Assembly (NCBI GenBank): GCA_015501595.1
Contig: JADNRX010001389.1
Location: 1 to 10,182, forward strand
Direction: 5' to 3'
Length of the DNA stretch: 10,182 nt
Origin: Hymenopellis radicata
Taxonomy: Eukaryota > Basidiomycota > Agaricomycetes > Agaricales > Physalacriaceae
Positions 8,344 to 10,182 of this stretch are shown piece by piece (position 1 is the first letter of the stretch; every line of letters begins with the position of its first letter). Both the position numbers and the translations under genes were made by a program. Below the pieces are notes generated by a model that worked only from the letters and a program-made list of their open reading frames with translations, was not told the DNA's origin and did not search any database.

Positions 8344-9090
8344 TTAACAAGAGATGAGGTACGAAACTGCGGCGATCAGAACTGGCTCGGCGAAACCAGG
8401 TAAGTGGCATACGGCGCACGTCGGAAGCTGACATGAAGCACCGACAAGGAGTTGAGGGTGAACAACTTTCGAAGGATGCTACAGAGGTCATCAGCACTGC
8501 TAGAGAACACCGCCAGAGCGGATGCAGACTCACCAAGGCATAGTCATCATTTGTCTAAATTTATCACAGTAAGTAGGAGAAATAATGGCGAAGACGCACT
8601 AGATGCAACAGCTCATGATAACGTCCAGTGCGGCTACTCTCGACGTCCGAAGCGCATAGTGCTGTCATCCACGCGGCTCCCACTTGCTCCTGCAGCGGCA
8701 TCGCATCGCTAACGTTGGGGTAGACGCGAGACCACGAGGTGGCGGAACAACCGTTGGGCCGGGAGCTGCAGACACTGTTAGTACGCGAGGAAATCCAGAG
8801 GGGTTGCCGACTCACCAAGTGGTAGTTCTTCTCGTCTATGACAGGTAAGGAAAGAATGTCGGCAAATAAGGAAAGACATACAAGTCAGTGGCTTGCAAAC
8901 CAATATCCAACTTGCCACCCCGGGGCTGACGCAGCTCGCAAGGCAGTAAACGTGCTGCCACGTTAGGGCTTACGCGAATCGACATTGTCCAGGAAGTGCT
9001 TGGGTGCCTCCCGGCGACAATCTGTCCAATAGTCAGATGAAAACACCATGAGAGCGCACCAGATCGTGGCCAGCCTGCGGACGTGTCATC
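8344..9090 (-). CDS. Candidate spliced cargo gene of the TIR element, unidentified
   Basis: The minus strand shows a regular series of compact fungal introns: 8881-8836 (46 nt, GTATGT..TCATAG), 8815-8766 (50 nt, GTGAGT..TACTAAC..TGCAG), 8599-8555 (45 nt, GTGCGT..TTTAG) and 8533-8479 (55 nt, GTGAGT..TGTAG). Exons 8765-8600, 8554-8534 and 8478-8344 join in one open frame of about 107 codons, with segments such as SDAMPLQEQVGAAWM and PGFAEPVLIAAVSYL, ending at TAA 8346-8344. Upstream, an open frame from about 9090 (after a CTAG acceptor) to 8882 (LRQPRGGKLDIGLQATDL) splices to 8835-8816, but its phase does not match 8765-8600. Either the gene is frameshifted or my upstream exons are wrong. No domain is recognised. 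It may be a captured host gene fragment or a decayed element gene. Confidence 0.4.
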
Positions 9091-9331
9091 CTAGATGCAA
9101 GTGGTAACGAGTGATGCGTTAGTGTTGCGTGAGGAGAGATGAGGGGAGGAAAGGAAAGACGACGTGTTCGGAGTTCGAAAAATCGATATTGAACATGCAC
9201 GTGTGCGCACCCACGCGCACGGACCAATTGATCGGACGGACTTCAACATTGCTTCAACAAATCGCAATTGCTAATTTGGTTGCTCGCTGCATCGTACAAC
9301 CCGCCATGTCTGCTCTTCCCGGAATGGGCCA

Positions 9332-9339
9332 CTTATATA
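9332..9339 (-). promoter_or_regulatory. TATA-like box on the minus strand
   Basis: GTATATAAG read on the minus strand lies about 250 bp upstream of the first candidate exon of the minus-strand cargo sequence and within the same element. Distance and strand fit a promoter, though no transcript start can be seen. Confidence 0.3.
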
Positions 9340-9436
9340 CGCGGATTCGTCTACTCACGGCCCGTCGACGGGCAATACAGCCGTCAAAGACCCGTACCTT
9401 AGCCATCGAGGGTGCAGTCTAGGGTGCAGTTGTATG

Positions 9437-9462
9437 GTACGGGTACGGGATCGTACCCGTAC
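9437..9462. repeat. Perfect 10-bp hairpin GTACGGGTAC
   Basis: GTACGGGTAC (9437-9446) and GTACCCGTAC (9453-9462) flank the 6-nt spacer GGGATC. It lies in the element about 90 bp left of the MITE. Nearby, GCCCGTCGACGGGC at 9360-9373 is a perfect 14-bp palindrome and shares the CCCGT words. Confidence 0.6.
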
Positions 9463-9694
9463 GTACGTGCCCATGGCCTCCGCGGCTGTACAAGGAGGCC
9501 AGATGCGGCGCCAGACAGCTGGTCACGATACTCGTCCTTTCAGACTTCATACTGTACACTTTAATTCAATTCGTCGGTCACGGGTCACAGAGGATCCGAA
9601 ATCGACGAAAAGTCACAAGAGTCACAGCGAAAATTGAGAAAAAGTCCCGGGCGGGGCCCCCGCCAGGCTCCCGCCGCAGCTCCGCCGCGGCGGC

Positions 9695-9714
9695 AATTAC
9701 CATATATGGTAATT
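9695..9714. repeat. Perfect 20-bp palindrome in the MITE
   Basis: The word starting AATTACCATA is its own reverse complement over 20 bases. It stands at the edge of the GC-rich core of the nested MITE and directly abuts the next hairpin. Confidence 0.7.
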
Positions 9715-9736
9715 CGACGAAACCATAATTTCGTCG
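9715..9736. repeat. Perfect 8-bp hairpin in the MITE
   Basis: CGACGAAA and TTTCGTCG pair perfectly around the loop CCATAA. The CGACGAA word is the inner part of the MITE's own terminal repeat, so this is an internal third and fourth copy of that motif. Confidence 0.6.
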
Positions 9737-9948
9737 GACCGGTCACAGGTCACATGGCCCGACGAATTGAATGAAAGTCTACAGTATTGTTACTAGCAAT
9801 GCACAAGGTTTGTCCGTTGTTCATTTCTTCACCTTATTTCAGACGTTTATCATCGCAAAACTTCGGATATAATTTGGCCATGCTAATTTGTAGGTTATAA
9901 TGACTCTTTGTTAACAGATTAGTGCAATTATCCGGATAGTTCAAATTA

Positions 9949-9970
9949 GTGAGTATTTCGTGAGTATTTC
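9949..9970. repeat. 11-bp tandem duplication beside the right TIR
   Basis: GTGAGTATTTC occurs twice in direct succession (9949-9959 and 9960-9970), overlapping the inner edge of the right terminal repeat. The left end has no such doubling, so it probably arose after the two ends diverged. Confidence 0.6.
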
Positions 9971-10002
9971 CTCCACATAAGCTGGGGACCGTTTTCCTGA
10001 TG
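9968..10002 (-). repeat. Right terminal inverted repeat of the 2.2-kb element
   Basis: This is the inverted partner of 7766-7800. Read on the minus strand it happens to extend the recombinase frame as GKRSPAYVEE.., so an open frame alone would hide the insertion border. Confidence 0.9.
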
Positions 10003-10182
10003 CAGAAGCAAACTTCGTGATCAGCGCTTGGATTGTGTTCTGAGGGAGCTGGTCTTGAGTATGGATGACACCGTTGCCTGATATGACTGGGAATAGAAGC
10101 TCATCGGGAAGAAGACTGCGACCGATCCAAAACTCGTAGAGTCGAATCCATAATGTCATTGCTTCATAGGCACCCAATGCTG
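10003..10182 (-). pseudogene. Crypton-type tyrosine recombinase, upstream segment (partial)
   Basis: This is the part of the same recombinase gene upstream of the insertion, cut by the window edge. It reads 59 residues in frame, including AYEAMTLWIRLYEFW, LLFPVISGNG and NTIQALITKFAS, typical of the stretch preceding the HxxR motif in fungal Crypton recombinases. The final base (10003) is the first of an Ala codon completed by 7763-7762 once the insertion and one CA copy are removed. The N-terminal domain and the first catalytic Arg and Lys lie outside the window. Translation running into the insertion adds about 20 element-encoded codons and stops at 9943-9941, giving a protein without HxxR, Trp or Tyr. 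Confidence 0.8.

Larger units (their letters stand above)
9552..9784. mobile_element. Nested 233-bp MITE, Tc1/mariner-like
   Basis: This is a short element lying inside the 2.2-kb TIR element. Terminal inverted repeats are 26 bp, 24/26 identical (CTGTACACTTTAATTC.. at 9552-9577; inverted at 9759-9784). They are flanked by TA on both sides (9550-9551 and 9785-9786), the target duplication expected of Tc1/mariner-type transposons. It has no coding capacity. The interior holds a GC-rich core (about 9644-9694), two adjacent palindromes and repeated GTCAC words (9577-9588, 9611-9626, 9742-9753). Being wholly internal and complete, it inserted after or moved together with the host element. Confidence 0.8.
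7766..10002. mobile_element. 2,237-bp TIR DNA transposon inserted in the recombinase gene
   Basis: The element is bounded by perfect 21-bp inverted repeats starting CATCAGGAAAACGGTC, extending imperfectly to 35 bp. A CA dinucleotide flanks both ends (7764-7765 and 10003-10004). Deleting the element plus one CA rejoins the recombinase in frame as ..FAS-A-AGLKRNF.., which strongly supports these borders. Subterminal words are shared in inverted orientation: TATCCGGATA at 7842-7851 and 9929-9938, and CACTAAT words near both ends. No DDE transposase is recognised, so it appears non-autonomous. A CA(T/C)-type terminus with a 2-bp duplication would suit a CACTA/CMC-like element, but this is inference. 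It carries intron-bearing minus-strand sequence (8239-9090) and a nested MITE (9552-9784). Confidence 0.85.

Noticed and set aside
8955..8973. Minus-strand GTAAGC..CTAAC..CAG, resembling a complete tiny intron
   Set aside because: It is only 19 nt, far below the minimum for fungal spliceosomal introns. A longer 48-nt version ending at 8926 fits a rival frame (from ATG 9049-9047) that then meets a TGA before the next donor, so neither was adopted.
7766..10002. Alternative element borders CAGG..CCTG with an AT duplication
   Set aside because: This also keeps frame but adds two extra codons at the junction (FASACAAGL). The CA-flanked CATCAGG..CCTGATG reading gives the shorter FASAAGL, which fits the family pattern better.
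1..10182. CRISPR array, rRNA or bacterial operon
   Set aside because: No regularly spaced direct repeats, no rRNA-like conserved blocks, and intron-bearing genes throughout.

Overview
The window reads as a repeat-rich accessory stretch of a filamentous fungal genome, most likely an agaricomycete basidiomycete. The reasons are GT-AG introns of 45-60 nt, a TDP2-like endonuclease/exonuclease/phosphatase protein of fungal type, and a Crypton-type tyrosine recombinase whose C-terminal domain resembles GCR1_C. There is no bacterial operon structure and no CRISPR array. Family assignments come from motif recognition alone; no search was run.

Layout, left to right. Bases 1-1088 hold decayed plus-strand coding sequence with stops and frame changes. 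Bases 1100-3300 are non-coding and repetitive: a pair of diverged ~200-bp repeats and five short tRNA-like promoter modules (A-box-like, often with a B-box-like partner), suggesting SINE or tRNA-pseudogene debris. The one recognisable host gene, at 4072-5009 (+), encodes an EEP/TDP2-like phosphodiesterase. Its two halves lie in different frames; either one C is missing or a 62-nt intron is removed. Bases 5010-6530 contain no gene I can defend.

The right-hand third is the centre of interest. A minus-strand Crypton-type tyrosine recombinase gene enters at 10182 and ends at 6534, but it is split. Between 10002 and 7766 sits a 2,237-bp insertion with perfect 21-bp terminal inverted repeats (32/35 over a longer stretch). 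Removing the insertion and one copy of a 2-bp CA target duplication restores the frame exactly (...FAS-A-AGLKRNF...) just before the catalytic HxxR motif. The two flanks are otherwise open, with two clean introns, so the insertion looks recent compared with any decay of the host gene.

The insertion has internal structure. It carries at least five minus-strand intron-like segments of 45-55 nt with canonical GTGAGT/GTATGT donors (one with a perfect TACTAAC branch site). This points to a captured or cargo gene that I cannot identify and whose full frame I cannot resolve. It also contains a second, nested 233-bp MITE with 26-bp inverted repeats and a TA target duplication. The arrangement is therefore three-layered: a MITE inside a TIR element carrying spliced gene sequence, inside a Crypton recombinase gene.
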